This document shows, piece by piece, positions 33,664 through 42,147 of a stretch of 64,000 nt of DNA. Made by a program: the position numbers and the translations under genes. This DNA is from JAUSIF01 sp963711595 (lineage in GTDB: Bacteria; Pseudomonadota; Alphaproteobacteria; Rhizobiales; Xanthobacteraceae). The DNA is taken from NCBI GenBank assembly GCA_963711595.1, contig CAVQER010000003.1, forward strand, positions 118,657 to 182,656. The letters are read 5' to 3'. Within the stretch, counting starts at the first letter, position 1. Every line of letters begins with the position of its first letter. The notes beneath the pieces were generated by a model. It was not told the DNA's origin. It did no database searches and was given only the letters and a program-made list of their open reading frames with translations.

Positions 33664-33704
33664 CGGGCGATCCCGCTCCTTGAGCGCCACGGTTTCGCGC
33701 GGCG
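33664..33704 (-). pseudogene. Fragment of the small basic protein gene at 29424-29756
   Basis: About 40 bp here (CGGGCGATCCCGCTCCTTGA and onward to TTCGCGCGGC) match 29460-29499 except for one inserted C. On the minus strand this is the RETVALKERIAR segment. Flanking sequence is unrelated, so it is a small displaced fragment. Confidence 0.6.
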
Positions 33705-33801
33705 CGTAGCTGCAGGCGTGACGTGGAGGAGCGATGGCGGCGGCTTCTGGCGCAGCAGATGGGGCTGAAGCACTTGCTAGAAACTAGTATTCAACAAGTA
33801 T

Positions 33802-34791
33802 TTGAGGTGGACCGAGACCAATTCTGGCCCGAATGCGGCACAGATCGGAAAAGTGTCCAGAGTGATCACTCTTACTAAAGTCCGCGAGCTCAATCTTTCG
33901 GCTGCCGCGAGCGCCGGAAGGCCCCTGCATTTGAGCGCCGCAAGCGGTCTCGTCTGCCTGAATTCTTTCATCTACGTTGTCGCGGACGATGAGCTTCACC
34001 TCGGCGTATTCCGCTCAACGGATAGCAACCCGGGGTTTCTGGTCGGCCTTTTTCCGGGCGAGCTGCCGGATTCCAAGGCGGATCGCAAAAAGCAAAAGCC
34101 TGATCTTGAAGCACTTACCCTGCTTCCTTCCTTCGGCAGTTATTCTCACGGCGCGCTATTCGCTCTCGGCTCTGGCTCAAAGCACAAACGCCGCATGGGC
34201 GCGCTGGCTGGATTGGACGTGCAAGGCGCTATCAGCGGAACACCCCGGATCATCGATCTTTCAAATCTTTACGCGCCCCTTGACGAGCATTTTTCTGCAT
34301 TGAACATCGAAGGCGCCATCGTGAGTGGCGATGAGCTACGCCTGCTTCAGCGCGGCAACAAGCGCCACGCCCAGAACGCGGTCATACGATTCCCCCTTGC
34401 CGCGGTACTCGATGCGCTCGGGACGGATGCGCGGGTTGGACCTATGGCGCCATCCGCTATCAATTCATTTGATCTTGGAAATATCGACGGAATTCCGTTC
34501 TGTTTCACTGATGGCGCGGCTTTGCCGAACGGCGACATGGTATTTGCCGCGATCGCAGAGGATACCGAAGACACTTATACTGACGGCCCTTGCGCTGGCG
34601 CGGCCATCGGAATTGTGAATAAGGGCGGAAATCTGCTGTGTCTCCACCAACTCGATGACCCTCTTAAAATCGAAGGCGTGGATGCGAGAGTGGATGGCGA
34701 CGTCATAAAGCTACTCGTGGTGACAGATGCCGACGACGCAAGAATTCCTGCTGGCTTGTTCTCGACTTCCCTGGCGATCCCGTTACCGTGA
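33802..34791 (+). CDS. DUF6929-like hypothetical protein (possible beta-propeller)
   Basis: About 329 residues. Phrases such as SAASGLVCLNSFIYVVADDE, FPGELPDSKADRKKQKPDLE, HGALFALGSGSK and INSFDLGNIDGIPFCFTDGA suggest repeated beta-blades with small acidic turns, as in esterase-like or phytase-like propellers. I believe this resembles the DUF6929 group, but from memory only. No signal peptide is visible. The start is unclear: TTG 33802 opens the frame, and GTG near 33853 (VSRVITLTK) is an alternative; neither has a clear ribosome-binding site. Confidence 0.65.
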   Translation: MRWTETNSGPNAAQIGKVSRVITLTKVRELNLSAAASAGRPLHLSAASGLVCLNSFIYVVADDELHLGVFRSTDSNPGFLVGLFPGELPDSKADRKKQKPDLEALTLLPSFGSYSHGALFALGSGSKHKRRMGALAGLDVQGAISGTPRIIDLSNLYAPLDEHFSALNIEGAIVSGDELRLLQRGNKRHAQNAVIRFPLAAVLDALGTDARVGPMAPSAINSFDLGNIDGIPFCFTDGAALPNGDMVFAAIAEDTEDTYTDGPCAGAAIGIVNKGGNLLCLHQLDDPLKIEGVDARVDGDVIKLLVVTDADDARIPAGLFSTSLAIPLP

Positions 34792-34857
34792 CCGCAAAGT
34801 GTCGCAACAGGGAAGGAAGTGGCGGACCAGTCCTTTTCTTATTTTCGCTGTTGAGGC

Positions 34858-35037
34858 TTAGCCTATGAACGCCATGGTCAATTTGCCCATAGACACAAGC
34901 GCGCCGAAGACAACGGCAAACAGCACCGTGTCAACAAGGGCATTCACGAAGCGGTTGTTGAATTCAATAAAGCTGCCGGCTGCGTTCAGTACAAATACAA
35001 TTGCCGCTGCGATAATAACTGGTGCTAGCGCCTGCAT
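34858..35037 (-). CDS. Small two-helix membrane protein, 59 residues
   Basis: Begins MQALAPVIIAAAIVFVLNAA, continues GSFIEFNNRFVNALVDTVLF and ends GALVSMGKLTMAFIG. Two hydrophobic helices flank a short loop with FNNRF. ATG 35035-35037 is preceded by GGAGGAGAATTCC, one of the strongest ribosome-binding sites in the region, which argues for real translation. It lies 65 bp from the end of a secreted-protein gene on the same strand. No function known. Confidence 0.65.
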   Translation of the reverse strand: MQALAPVIIAAAIVFVLNAAGSFIEFNNRFVNALVDTVLFAVVFGALVSMGKLTMAFIG

Positions 35038-35102
35038 GGAATTCTCCTCCGTCGTTTATGATTGAAGACAATGTTGCCCGTGCTCATTTCTTCGCTTCCC
35101 TT

Positions 35103-35705
35103 TCAGGGGTGCTTTTCATTCTTCGCCGCGCGTATGCCTCCGGCGAGCGCGGCCTGCTCGCACATATAGGCTCCCGCTTTGGTGTTCCCGTAATCGTCCG
35201 TGGCGCGGAAGTGGTAGATGCGCGACCGGGTGTTTGCCCAGACAACGGTGTCGAAGGGGCAATGCATCCTCGCCAGCGTTTCCGTCGTGTATTGATTGGC
35301 TCCGAGCTGTCCCTCGCAGTTGTATCCATTCGACAAGCTCGGTCTGCATGCGCGCTCAGGAGTCGAAGTTGTATTCTTGGATGGGGCCGTGTTCGGGCAA
35401 GAAAATCCGTTTGAGAGGCTGGGGCGGCAGTCGCGCTCGGTTGCGGAAGCTGTCTTCTTTTTTGGCGGGGCTGATCTTCGCCCCTCAGTGGAGGCCGCTG
35501 GGCAAAAGTATCCGTTTGAGAGGCTGGGGGTGCACGCGCGATCCGATTTCGCGGTCTTCTGCGTGGATTTCGTCGCTGACGCTGAAGTATCCGGGCAGTT
35601 GTAGAAGTTGGACAAACTTGGCCGACAAGCCCGTTCCACAGCCGCTAGGGGGGAAGTAGCCAACGCCAATAGTGCCAGAACCGCGATCGCAATAGGCGTT
35701 CTCAT
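35103..35705 (-). CDS. Secreted protein with four CxPSLSNxYxC repeats
   Basis: 200 residues. The signal peptide MRTPIAIAVLALLALATSPL ends near AAVERA. Four repeats follow: ACRPSLSNFYNC, ACTPSLSNGYFC, DCRPSLSNGFSC and ACRPSLSNGYNC, spaced by Ser/Thr/Lys-rich linkers. Each unit has two cysteines nine residues apart, well placed for one disulfide per repeat. A C-terminal domain (MHCPFDTVVWANTRSRIYHF, GAYMCEQAALAGG) resembles a small periplasmic domain seen in unannotated Hyphomicrobiales proteins. The repeated PSLSN core on an exported scaffold suggests a binding or surface role, but nothing here identifies the partner. Confidence 0.7.
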   Translation of the reverse strand: MRTPIAIAVLALLALATSPLAAVERACRPSLSNFYNCPDTSASATKSTQKTAKSDRACTPSLSNGYFCPAASTEGRRSAPPKKKTASATERDCRPSLSNGFSCPNTAPSKNTTSTPERACRPSLSNGYNCEGQLGANQYTTETLARMHCPFDTVVWANTRSRIYHFRATDDYGNTKAGAYMCEQAALAGGIRAAKNEKHP

Positions 35706-36059
35706 TGTCGTCGCCTCCTGGTTGCGGGATTAGCTAAGAACTGTGCGCGGATTAAAGAAGGCGCTTAGTTTCGAAAGCGGATGACAAAATCAGTCCTTGT
35801 CACTCCTGCACGCCGTTAGCATCAATCTTTGAGCGCCCGACAAGTTCCACCGGTGCGTTTCCGGAACCACGAAATCGCAAGAAGGTTTTCGACGAGCCGA
35901 CCGCGCCGCACCGATAGTCTCGCACACCATCGCCTAAAACCGCGGAAATAAAGGTCAATCGAACCGATCTTGGATCGCGGTTGTTATGCCGCGTTTTCTT
36001 GCCGCTTTCGATCCTAGTCTGCGCTAGAACGCTCTTCCTATTTTCTGGTTTGTCTTCCC
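35706..36059. other. Intergenic stretch before the AI-2E-type gene
   Basis: About 350 bp with no convincing gene. A minus-strand open frame of 93 codons (35800-36081) ends in a plausible beta-rich segment (GSSKTFLRFRGSGNAPVELV) but has no supported start and overlaps the next gene's beginning. It could be a remnant. Confidence 0.4.
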
Positions 36060-38018
36060 GTGACAGCGCTCCGCTCGCCAAACATCGTCCCGTTCATGCC
36101 ACCGGCATCGACGATCTCGACCCTTCTGTTCGGCGTCGTGATTGTCGCCGCGCTCTATTTTGGCCGCGAGGTGCTTGTGCCGATTGCACTTGCCATCTTG
36201 ATGAGCTTTGTGCTCGCCCCGCTTGTACGCATTCTTCATGGCTGGTGCGTGCCGCGAAGTGTGGCCGTGATATTTGTCGTGCTCGTTTCATTTGCTGCGA
36301 TCTTCGCCATCGGCGCGGTGATGCTTGCGCAAATGAACCAGCTTGCGGGTGACCTTCCGCGCTATCAGTCGACATTGCGCGAAAAAATACAGTCGCTACG
36401 CGGCGTGACCGGTGGGAGCGGCACGCTGGAAAAAGCCGCTGAAGTACTGGAAGACCTTGGTGAGGAGTTGAAAAACCCTGCGAACGCCGGAAAGTCCCGC
36501 ACCGGCACTTCTCGCACCGGCGAGCCGGGTGCACCGATCCCTGTCGAAATCAGACAACCAACGCCCTCCGCATTGCAGACCATCGGAGTGCTGATCACGC
36601 CGCTGATTTCTCCGCTCGCCACCACGGGCATCGTTTTCATTCTTGTCATTTTCATATTGCTCTACCGGGAAGATCTGCGGAACAGGGTGGTACGCCTGGC
36701 AGGCGTCAAGGATCTGCAGCGCACAACCGCCGCACTTGACGACGCGGGCCAGCGCCTTAGTCGCCTCTTCCTGACCCAACTCGCGCTCAACGCGGCGTTC
36801 GGCATCGTGATCGGCACGGGGTTGTTTCTGATCGGCGTTCCTAGTGCGCCGCTCTGGGGCATCCTCGCGATGGTATTGCGTTTCGTGCCTTACATCGGCG
36901 CTGTGATTGCCGCGATATTCCCGCTGGTGCTGGCAGCCGCGGTCGGTCCCGACTGGAGCATGGTCATCTGGACCGCGCTGTTGTTTGTGATCGTCGAGCC
37001 GCTCACCGGTCACGTCGTAGAGCCGCTCGTGACGGGTCACAGCAGTGGCCTTTCGCCGGTTGCCGTAGTCGCAGCTGCGGTATTCTGGACGTGGTTGTGG
37101 GGCCCGATCGGCCTTGTGCTTGCAACCCCACTGACGGTCTGCCTGATGGTTGTCGGGCGGCACGTCGATCGCTTGAAGTTCCTCGACGTGATTTTCGGGG
37201 ACGAGCCAGTCCTGACACCGACGGAACTCGTTTATCAGCGCATGCTCGCAGGCGACGCCGTAGAGACGGCCGATCAGGCCGAACTCTATTTGAAGCGGGA
37301 GCCGCTGCAGAGCTTCTATGAGAATGTTCTCGTCCAGAGCCTCAGGCTGGCCCACGCGGACTTCGAACGCGGTGACGTGGAAGAAGATCGGTTGGTTCGA
37401 ATGCGTAGCGTGGCTGCGGAGATCATCGACGATCTCGCGGCGCATGAGGACGCGACGCCGAAACCGTCGAACGACGAGACCGTACCCGGCGGCCTCCCGC
37501 CATCCGCAGTTGCGGATGGCTCACCCGATAAGCCTGCCGCTACAGACCTTGCGCCGGGGTGGCAGGGTGCCGACGCGGTGCTTTGCATTCCCGGACACGG
37601 CCCCCTTGATGACACGTTGGCGCTCATCGTTGCACAGCTCGTCCGGCGTCATGGCCTAGGTGCGCGCGCGGAAGCAGCAAACGCGCTTTCGATGACGCGC
37701 ATCTTCTCTCTCGGATCGGAAGGCGTCGCACTTGTGTGTGTTTGTTACTTGGCCGCGAGGCCTGCGGAAATCCGGTATTCGGTAAAGCGCCTGCGCCGAC
37801 GGTTTCCGGACGCCATTGTCATGGTTTGCCTCCCAGGGCAGGGCGAGGGCGAAGGGGACCAGCCGCTTTCCCTTTCGGACGATATTACGGTGGTTCGTTC
37901 GCTCTCATCGACCGTACAGGAAATTCTTCAAGTATCGCAGTTCGCATCGCAAGAAGACAAAGCAGAGGCCGAGAACGAGGGGGCGTTCGCGCGGTCGCCC
38001 GTGACACCGGTGCGGTGA
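36060..38018 (+). CDS. AI-2E-family transporter (PerM-like) with a long C-terminal extension
   Basis: 652-residue membrane protein. Residues 15-370 carry the AI-2E transporter fold: YFGREVLVPIALAILMSFVL, then the membrane block LFLTQLALNAAFGIVIGTGL, WGILAMVLRFVPYIGAVIAA and ATPLTVCLMVVGRHV. Beyond residue 380 is an extension of about 270 residues containing a small globular part (ADAVLCIPGHGPLDDTLALI...IVMVCLPG). The family exports diverse solutes, and quorum-signal transport is not implied. GTG 36060 is the first supported start; ATG 36096 is the alternative. It stands alone between unrelated small genes. Confidence 0.87.
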   Translation: MTALRSPNIVPFMPPASTISTLLFGVVIVAALYFGREVLVPIALAILMSFVLAPLVRILHGWCVPRSVAVIFVVLVSFAAIFAIGAVMLAQMNQLAGDLPRYQSTLREKIQSLRGVTGGSGTLEKAAEVLEDLGEELKNPANAGKSRTGTSRTGEPGAPIPVEIRQPTPSALQTIGVLITPLISPLATTGIVFILVIFILLYREDLRNRVVRLAGVKDLQRTTAALDDAGQRLSRLFLTQLALNAAFGIVIGTGLFLIGVPSAPLWGILAMVLRFVPYIGAVIAAIFPLVLAAAVGPDWSMVIWTALLFVIVEPLTGHVVEPLVTGHSSGLSPVAVVAAAVFWTWLWGPIGLVLATPLTVCLMVVGRHVDRLKFLDVIFGDEPVLTPTELVYQRMLAGDAVETADQAELYLKREPLQSFYENVLVQSLRLAHADFERGDVEEDRLVRMRSVAAEIIDDLAAHEDATPKPSNDETVPGGLPPSAVADGSPDKPAATDLAPGWQGADAVLCIPGHGPLDDTLALIVAQLVRRHGLGARAEAANALSMTRIFSLGSEGVALVCVCYLAARPAEIRYSVKRLRRRFPDAIVMVCLPGQGEGEGDQPLSLSDDITVVRSLSSTVQEILQVSQFASQEDKAEAENEGAFARSPVTPVR

Positions 38019-38181
38019 ACTGGGAGGCTCGTTCACCACTGGCTGGACGGACTGGCCTGCTGGTCGATGGAGGATCTCTATCTGAGCGCTACAACTTTGC
38101 TTCAGATCATCGTTGCAACTGAGGCCACAAGACAACGACCCTTCTCTTCGGGCGTGTCGGCTGATTGTTGAGTTGCGTCCA

Positions 38182-38394
38182 ATGCCCCGCCGAAAGAAAG
38201 CCAGGCCAGCTCCTCGCGCCCTCATGGCAAGTGACTTGATGCGGCTCACACCCGCTGAGACTCGCAAGCGCGTCGGCATGAAGCGGCGTCTGAAATCTCT
38301 GAAAGCACCGGAGCCGGAGCCCGCAGTGAAATACGATGCGAGTGTGCTGCGTCGTTGGCGGAAGCCCGAGAAGCCGATCGAGATTATCGGGTGA
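38182..38394 (+). CDS. Small basic hypothetical protein, paralogue A
   Basis: 70 residues: MPRRKKARPAPRALMASDLM, then a KRVGMKRRLKSLKAPEPEPA core and a C-terminus RRWRKPEKPIEIIG. A close paralogue lies at 41189-41401, and even the upstream TTGTTGAGTTGCG is shared, so the duplication includes the leader. Lys/Arg-rich with a Pro-Glu spacer; possibly nucleic-acid binding, but no domain is recognised. Confidence 0.6.
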   Translation: MPRRKKARPAPRALMASDLMRLTPAETRKRVGMKRRLKSLKAPEPEPAVKYDASVLRRWRKPEKPIEIIG

Positions 38395-38523
38395 GATTAC
38401 GCCGCGACTAGTTTGCGCCGTCTCCACCACCTGCGTTTTGCGGCCCTAGTCCTCGCGACCCTGATCCCCTGCTCTTGGATTCAGCAAGGGTGAATATGCC
38501 AAGGCTCTCATATTCTTAGCAGT

Positions 38524-39939
38524 TTAGCGCGTGAGAGCGCTCGCGGCATCGAACGCGATTTTGCAGCGCAGCCCCGATGCGCGCCAGTCATAGCTCACGT
38601 CGCCGTTGAAGTGTGCCCTAATCATGCTCTCCACAACACGCATGCCAAAGCCCTGGTGGGCGGGCGGCTCGACAGCCGGCCCATTCACTTCCGACCATAG
38701 AATGTTGGCACGTCCGTCCGTGCGGGACCAATCAACTTCGACGCGCCCTGTTGGACTGGACAAGGCACCGTACTTGGCGGCATTGGTAGCAAGCTCATGG
38801 ATGATGACTGCCATCGTTTGAGCTACGCCAGGCTGCAGCACGAGATTTGGACCATCAATCCTGAAGCGCGTGTTTCCTTCTTGCGAGTAAGGAGCCAGTT
38901 CCTGGGCGATCAGGTCCCGCAACGCGGCTCCGGTCCATCGCGATTCCACGAAAAGCGCATGAACGTTCGCGAGCGCTTGAATGCGCCCCTCGATGACATT
39001 CTTGAAATCCTCCGCGCTCTTCGCGCGGGTAAGCCGAACGGCGGCCTGCACGGTCGCAAGCACGTTCTTCGTGCGGTGTTCTGCTTCGCGCGCAAGCAAG
39101 GCAAGTTGAGCCTCATTTTTCTTGCGGTCGCTGATATCGCGCGCAATCTTCGACGCGCCAATCACCTTGCCAACGGCGTCCTTTATCGGCGACACCGTCA
39201 GCGAAACCTCAACCCGGCCTCCATGCTTGCGTTGGCGGACGGTCTCATAATGTTCAACGCGCTGGCCCCTTTTGATGCGCTGGATGATGGCGTCCTCTTC
39301 GCTGTGATTTTCGCGGGGGATTATGGTCTTGATTGAACGGCCAATAATTTCCTCGGCAAGATAACCGAAAAGCCGTTCCGCGCCCGTGTTCCAGCTGGTA
39401 ATGATGCCATCGAGGTTCTTAGCGACAATGGCGTCGTCGGACGACTCAACAATCGACGCAAGGCGCTGAGTGGTTTCCTCCGCACGCTTACGATCTGTAA
39501 TGTCCACCAGCATGTTCACTGCACCGATGAACCGTCCCTGCGAATCATAGATCGGTGTTGGGAAGGGGATGAACGGGACGCGAATCCCGTCAGGACGTTC
39601 GGCAATCGCTTCCATCCCGCGGACGGGGCGCCTTTCCCTTACAGTAATCGCCATCGGGCATTCGCTGTGCGGCATCGCCCGACCATCGGGCCAGAATAGC
39701 CTCCACGATCCACACCATTCGCTGTGGCCCAAGTCCGGACGATGGCCCCAAAGCTGAGCGGCCGCTTCATTATAGTAGGTGATATGACCGGCGCCGTCCG
39801 TCGTGTAGATCGCTGCAGGAAGGGCGTTGACCAGTGCGCGAAAAAAATCATCCCCACTGAGCAACGATTCCCCTAGGCGTACCGCCACGCTTTCCGACAG
39901 CAGCAACTCGGACTTAACAGGGGGTGCAACGACCGTCAT
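38524..39939 (-). CDS. HWE-family sensor histidine kinase with two PAS domains
   Basis: 471 residues. PAS 1 (about 32-150) starts FRALVNALPAAIYTTDGAGH; PAS 2 (155-275) starts RLASIVESSDDAIVAKNLDG and has FGYLAEEIIGRS. The kinase core has EAEHRTKNVLATVQAAVRLT with the phosphoacceptor His, N-box IIHELATNAAKYGALSSP, and a WSEVNGP motif of the HWE class. No transmembrane segment, so it is cytosolic and senses through PAS. No receiver gene adjoins it. ATG 39937-39939 opens MTVVAPPVKSE. Confidence 0.9.
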   Translation of the reverse strand: MTVVAPPVKSELLLSESVAVRLGESLLSGDDFFRALVNALPAAIYTTDGAGHITYYNEAAAQLWGHRPDLGHSEWCGSWRLFWPDGRAMPHSECPMAITVRERRPVRGMEAIAERPDGIRVPFIPFPTPIYDSQGRFIGAVNMLVDITDRKRAEETTQRLASIVESSDDAIVAKNLDGIITSWNTGAERLFGYLAEEIIGRSIKTIIPRENHSEEDAIIQRIKRGQRVEHYETVRQRKHGGRVEVSLTVSPIKDAVGKVIGASKIARDISDRKKNEAQLALLAREAEHRTKNVLATVQAAVRLTRAKSAEDFKNVIEGRIQALANVHALFVESRWTGAALRDLIAQELAPYSQEGNTRFRIDGPNLVLQPGVAQTMAVIIHELATNAAKYGALSSPTGRVEVDWSRTDGRANILWSEVNGPAVEPPAHQGFGMRVVESMIRAHFNGDVSYDWRASGLRCKIAFDAASALTR

Positions 39940-40315
39940 AGCTACGATTACGCTCCTCGAATTCGCTCAACCTAAGGCGAAGCGAGGCGAAAGGGCAATC
40001 TGCGCGCAAAAGAAAATTTGGTCTGCTAAGCGGAACGAATTGACGTTGTCCGCGTTTGTGCTGCCTTCGAGCTTTCGTAATCCCCTCAGCGCTGGGATAC
40101 GGGGCGTAAACGTGATGGTTCCGCGCGCACTGCTCAGCTCTCGACCTTGGAACCCAATGATCCGGCCGATAGCAGAGTTTTTAGTAAAATAGGAACCCTG
40201 CCTGGACGACACGACGAGCGCGTTCACGCGACAGCACGATCGTCGTGCCGAGCGAAAGTCAAAACAAGATCAACAAGAGTCTGCGAGACGCGCTCAGGGA
40301 TTCCGGGCAATCGAA
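39940..40315. other. Intergenic stretch with no supported gene
   Basis: About 375 bp, with lower GC than its surroundings. An 86-codon minus-strand frame (39967-40227) has no ribosome-binding site or recognisable sequence. The promoter of the kinase at 38524 must lie in its left part. Confidence 0.4.
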
Positions 40316-40576
40316 GTGACGCACTACAGCTCCCCGCCCCTCTCGGCTTGGCCGCTCCCGATGGTCCGGCTCATCTGCGAGCAATGCGGCCGGCGCGGGC
40401 AGTACAGGAAAGAAACCTTGATAGATAAATTTGGGGACTTGCCAGGCCCTGACTTGCTCGTGGCCGTCGCGGACTGCCCGAGGCAGAAGTTGCTCGGGGA
40501 ACGCTGCGGGATCGTTTTCGCGGACTTGCGAGTTTCCGTTTCCGATGCTCTGGCCAGTCCACGACCTGTAGGCTGA
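40316..40576 (+). CDS. Conserved small Cys-containing hypothetical protein
   Basis: 86 residues starting MTHYSSPPLSAWPLPMVRLI with a zinc-ribbon-like CEQCGRRGQYRKETL, then a cysteine pair further on (VADCPRQKLLGERCGIVFAD). Such proteins, usually unannotated, are widespread in Bradyrhizobium relatives. CxxC plus CX8C could bind a metal. The start is GTG 40316. It converges on a secreted-protein gene eight bases away. Confidence 0.6.
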   Translation: MTHYSSPPLSAWPLPMVRLICEQCGRRGQYRKETLIDKFGDLPGPDLLVAVADCPRQKLLGERCGIVFADLRVSVSDALASPRPVG

Positions 40577-40584
40577 GACCTCGT

Positions 40585-41058
40585 TTATTTCCTCTGACAG
40601 CCGGCGATTGCGTTTGCCCGTGTCATTGTTTCGGATTGGATAATTCCGGGATGAGCACCTAAGCACCAAAATAAATGCGCTCGGTGGTCGCTGTGCCACT
40701 GAACCCCAGTGCCCCCACACTTAAGTCTAAGATTTTGGGAGTTCGTCTGCACGGCTTCGGAAGCGTAGCTGCCGCAAGTACGACATGAATTCTCGGCGTC
40801 GTAGCGGGTTCGTCTTTCAGCGTCGATATCCCCGTCTCCTGCCCTCATGCACCAAACGTAGTGCTCTTGGGAATTGAAACTGAAGCGCCCGCCGCGAAAC
40901 GTATCGCAGCCGCCGTCGCTGATCTTCCTGGCCAGACTAACTGCCTCATTGGCATAGGCTTCGCACTGAGCATGGCCGCCAGCGAAGGCGCCACTGCCCA
41001 TCGTTAGCCCGAGCGCGACAGCCGCCGCCGGAATAGTCGCAACGCTAAATTTCTTCAT
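40585..41058 (-). CDS. Secreted Cys/Trp two-repeat protein, member 1
   Basis: 157 residues with signal peptide MKKFSVATIPAAAVALGLTM (cleavage near AFA-GG). Two repeats follow the pattern Cx2YAxEAV...G...Hx2WC...E...R: repeat 1 has CEAYANEAVSLARK and HYVWCMRAG, repeat 2 has CGSYASEAVQTN, CGGTGVQWHSDHRAHLFWCL and ends ANAIAGC. Paralogues lie at 41449 and 52798. GGGGGAT precedes ATG 41056-41058. Even cysteine spacing suggests disulfides in the periplasm. Function unknown. Confidence 0.7.
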   Translation of the reverse strand: MKKFSVATIPAAAVALGLTMGSGAFAGGHAQCEAYANEAVSLARKISDGGCDTFRGGRFSFNSQEHYVWCMRAGDGDIDAERRTRYDAENSCRTCGSYASEAVQTNSQNLRLKCGGTGVQWHSDHRAHLFWCLGAHPGIIQSETMTRANAIAGCQRK

Positions 41059-41188
41059 GGCAATCCCCCCAACGCTGCGCGAAGCGGAACACGCCCACCG
41101 GGGCGCGTCAAACGTCGCCGACACGACTGCTTGACTGATGCTGCTACTGCCCCGATATCGGGCGGTGTCATTGTTGAGTTGCGTACCG

Positions 41189-41401
41189 ATGCTCCGCAAA
41201 AAGAAATCTAAGCCAGTTCACCGCGCCCTCATGGCAAGCGATCTATTGCGACTCTCGCCCAAAGAGGCTCGCAAGCGTGTCGGCATGAAGCGGCGTCTGA
41301 AATCTCTGAAAGCACCGGAGCCGGAGCCCGCGCCGAAATACGATGCGTCGATGTTGAAGCAGTGGCGCAAGCCCGAGCCGCCGATTGAAATCATCGAATA
41401 A
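41189..41401 (+). CDS. Small basic hypothetical protein, paralogue B
   Basis: 70 residues: MLRKKKSKPVHRALMASDLL, the same KRVGMKRRLKSLKAPEPEPA core as the protein at 38182 and a C-terminus KQWRKPEPPIEIIE. The two differ at about 15 positions, so this is an established duplication, not an assembly repeat. It runs between two members of the secreted Cys/Trp family. Confidence 0.6.
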   Translation: MLRKKKSKPVHRALMASDLLRLSPKEARKRVGMKRRLKSLKAPEPEPAPKYDASMLKQWRKPEPPIEIIE

Positions 41402-41448
41402 GCGGCTTCCGTTTCGGTGGATGTGCGGGTCGGAGCGGCGACGCATCT

Positions 41449-41904
41449 CTATCGCTTGGGTTGCGCTCGGCACGACGCCAGACCTGCGTCGCGCTCTCTC
41501 CTTTCGGACTCTGGCAGGCCATCTCCTGCGCCTAAGCACCAGTTCGCATGGAGCATGATGTTTGAACTCCACCTCGCGCCGTCATAGCCACAATGCAGGT
41601 TGGCCGCGTCCAATACTTGGCGGGTCGTTGCGGTGGCATAATTGCAACAATAAACGCCTCTTTGACGTTCTCGGTCTTCTACCTGACTTTCAGCTGCCGA
41701 GACGCGCCCACACCAGAGTTGGTGTTCATGAACGTCTGCGCTCCATCGTGCGCCAACGTAATCACATCGACGTGCACGGATAAAGTCAACGGCGTTCGAC
41801 GCTCGATCAGCGTACTGAGTACAGTCGTTAGCTTTTGTCGGAGCAGTAAGAGAGAACAGGCTGACGAAAACAGACGAAACAAGCGCGCATCCAAAAGTCT
41901 TCAT
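41449..41904 (-). CDS. Secreted Cys/Trp two-repeat protein, member 2
   Basis: 151 residues. Signal peptide MKTFGCALVSSVFVSLFSLT ends near TKAND. Repeat 1: CTQYADRASNAV, CDYVGARWSADVHEHQLWC; repeat 2: CNYATATTRQVL, CGYDGARWSSNIMLHANWCL, ending in LASC. The shared core CGYxGxRWx6-8HxxWC is clearer here than in member 1. It is 44 bp from paralogue B of the basic protein and 390 bp from member 1 of its own family. Confidence 0.7.
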   Translation of the reverse strand: MKTFGCALVSSVFVSLFSLTAPTKANDCTQYADRASNAVDFIRARRCDYVGARWSADVHEHQLWCGRVSAAESQVEDRERQRGVYCCNYATATTRQVLDAANLHCGYDGARWSSNIMLHANWCLGAGDGLPESERRERDAGLASCRAQPKR

Positions 41905-41937
41905 TGCAGACCAATCCTCGTTATCGACTGACTGACA

Positions 41938-42147
41938 TTACTTTTGGGCAAACGTCTGCCTGGTGCGAGCACCCGTAATGCGGTCCGCCTCGCCACTCAG
42001 CCACTCTTCATTACTCGCGAGGGACTTGAACGCTTTCGCGCGCGTCCGCATGACTTCGCGAGTTTCGGTCCCGAATGAACTATTTTTACGGGCAGCTCGA
42101 TATTCAGCAGCAGCTTGATCGCGGAAGTAATCTGAATGCTTTGACAT
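41938..42147 (-). CDS. Small helical protein, single EYR...NEEWLS unit
   Basis: 69 residues starting MSKHSDYFRDQAAAEYRAAR and ending in LASNEEWLSGEADRITGART. It corresponds to the C-terminal unit of the two-unit protein at 33230-33643. ATG 42145-42147 has GGGAG upstream, and just before that lies a short hairpin (AGGGGAAATCCCCT on the minus strand, 42161-42175) that could affect ribosome access. Function unknown. Confidence 0.6.
   Translation of the reverse strand: MSKHSDYFRDQAAAEYRAARKNSSFGTETREVMRTRAKAFKSLASNEEWLSGEADRITGARTRQTFAQK

Noticed and set aside
36060..38018. Quorum-sensing (AI-2) exporter
   Set aside because: The family name is historical; nothing nearby (luxS, lsr genes) supports AI-2 handling.
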